64,000 bases of DNA from Limnephilus marmoratus. Lineage: Eukaryota > Arthropoda > Insecta > Trichoptera > Limnephilidae. The notes under the pieces were generated by a model. The model saw only the letters and a program-made list of their open reading frames with translations. It was not told the DNA's origin and made no database searches. Shown piece after piece: positions 63,171 to 64,000 of the stretch. Where the stretch lies: NCBI GenBank assembly GCA_917880885.1, contig OU862916.1:48272831-48336830 (forward strand). The letters are read 5' to 3'. The first letter of the stretch is position 1, and every line of letters starts with the position of its first letter. The translations under genes and the position numbers were made by a program.

Positions 63171-64000
63171 AGTACTTTCATGCCAAAATCTTCCTTGCCT
63201 TGAATTTGGGAATGTCATAGACTCACCAGTTCTGTGAACTTGGGGTCTAATGCCATAAATGATAAATAATAATGAGTTTTTTTAACGTTATTTTCCATCA
63301 TATAAATCAGTTTAATGTTATTAAAAATTAAAATTAATATTTTTCATAATTTGTATCGTGAAATATAAACGTACCTCTACTGTTCCGGGAAATTAATCTT
63401 TATTTACTCGTTCTGATTAAAAAGGAATATTAGAGCCCTTAAAATAATATTTATTCGTAAAATGTGAAATCATAATCCGATTGGCCCGTGGGGCAAGCGC
63501 AATCAATTGCTTTAATCCTGTTTGTTAGATGAAATAAATAACGCTTCATTCCCAAAACATATTTACAATCGCTCGGTTCTATTTCAACTCTGTCGGATTA
63601 CTTTAGGCTGATGTAATTAATTTAATGGGTGTTTTGATCGGTGATTGATTGAGGGTATAATGTCTAGACGGTGTAAATCTTAAGAAAAGTTTATCCAAAT
63701 TTCAAGCGAATTAAGTAAATTTGTTTTTTTTGTTTCAATTATTTGTGTTTTTTTTAGTGAAAACTTCTTAAGCACCGTTGTGATTTGCAACTAGATGAAA
63801 CGAAAAAGAGACAAACATACACATCTACAGGATTTAGCCTGCGAGAGAATTCTCTTTGTGCGGTGCTTCGTACCCTCCTCACCCCTGTCTTTAGTTTTCT
63901 GAAGGTTTCCCTTCTACCGCGTGTGAACTGAACACTTGTGTTTTTTTTTTTAATTTTTTCGAATGTGCAAGTATTCAAATTTGTCATCATTCAATTTAAG
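63171..64000. other. No recognisable feature
   Basis: AT-rich. A faint family A phrase (GTCATAGACTCACCAGTTCT, 63213-63232) is present. The minus-strand frame at 63754-63990 is unfamiliar and not supported as a gene. Confidence 0.4.

Overview
The window looks like gene-poor, transposon-packed nuclear DNA from an insect, most likely a moth or butterfly (Lepidoptera). The clues are the AT-rich base composition, a cecropia-type mariner whose ends fit the lepidopteran pattern, Helitron-like elements of the TC...CTAG type, a primer-binding site complementary to tRNA-Trp as in CsRn1-type Ty3/Gypsy elements, and a short TTAGG tract matching the insect telomere repeat. The Lepidoptera assignment is inference. 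I found no convincing host protein gene, rRNA or functional tRNA. Nearly everything recognisable is a mobile element, a decayed piece of one, or a simple repeat.

Layout. 0-9 kb: a cluster of short GC palindromes, a 373-bp hairpin (466-838), a decayed LINE, a Helitron-like element nested in another repeat (2463-3241), and the best-preserved gene pair of the window, ORF1 and ORF2 of a near full-length CR1/Jockey-group LINE (about 3676-8222, minus strand). ORF2 carries YADE instead of YADD in the reverse transcriptase active site. 9-22 kb: a long palindrome (10726-11150), an element with long inverted ends carrying a broken gene (12568-14590), two inverted pieces of a tRNA-Trp-primed LTR element, LINE tails, and copies of two abundant short repeats called here family A (a tRNA-derived SINE) and family B. 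22-34 kb: a foldback with tRNA-like arms (23391-23916), a TTAA-flanked element (24113-24836, inverted copy at 37591-38311), a LINE inside a LINE with a visible target duplication (26345-28245), and a rearranged mariner (33110-33976). 34-57 kb: a LINE fragment inside a Helitron-like unit, another LINE (39525-40839), a TA-flanked pogo-like element with a repeated terminal motif and a zinc-finger remnant (43312-44268), two small foldbacks each with a 9-bp target duplication (47413-47879 and 49860-50074), and more family A and B copies.

57.7-62.7 kb: the most striking structure, a 4.9-kb foldback with arms of about 1.8 kb. It sits inside a family A copy and shares a 404-bp spacer. The left arm has gained a 467-bp LINE piece (7-bp target duplication) and 66 perfect copies of CCCCAT; the right arm keeps only three copies of that hexamer. 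Each arm carries a related long reading frame, but the differences between the arms do not look like protein-level selection.

The elements do not form a pathway. The LINEs are plausible donors of machinery for the SINE-like families, and mariner/pogo-like, hAT-like and Mutator-like transposases, none intact here, are plausible movers of the terminal-inverted-repeat elements.
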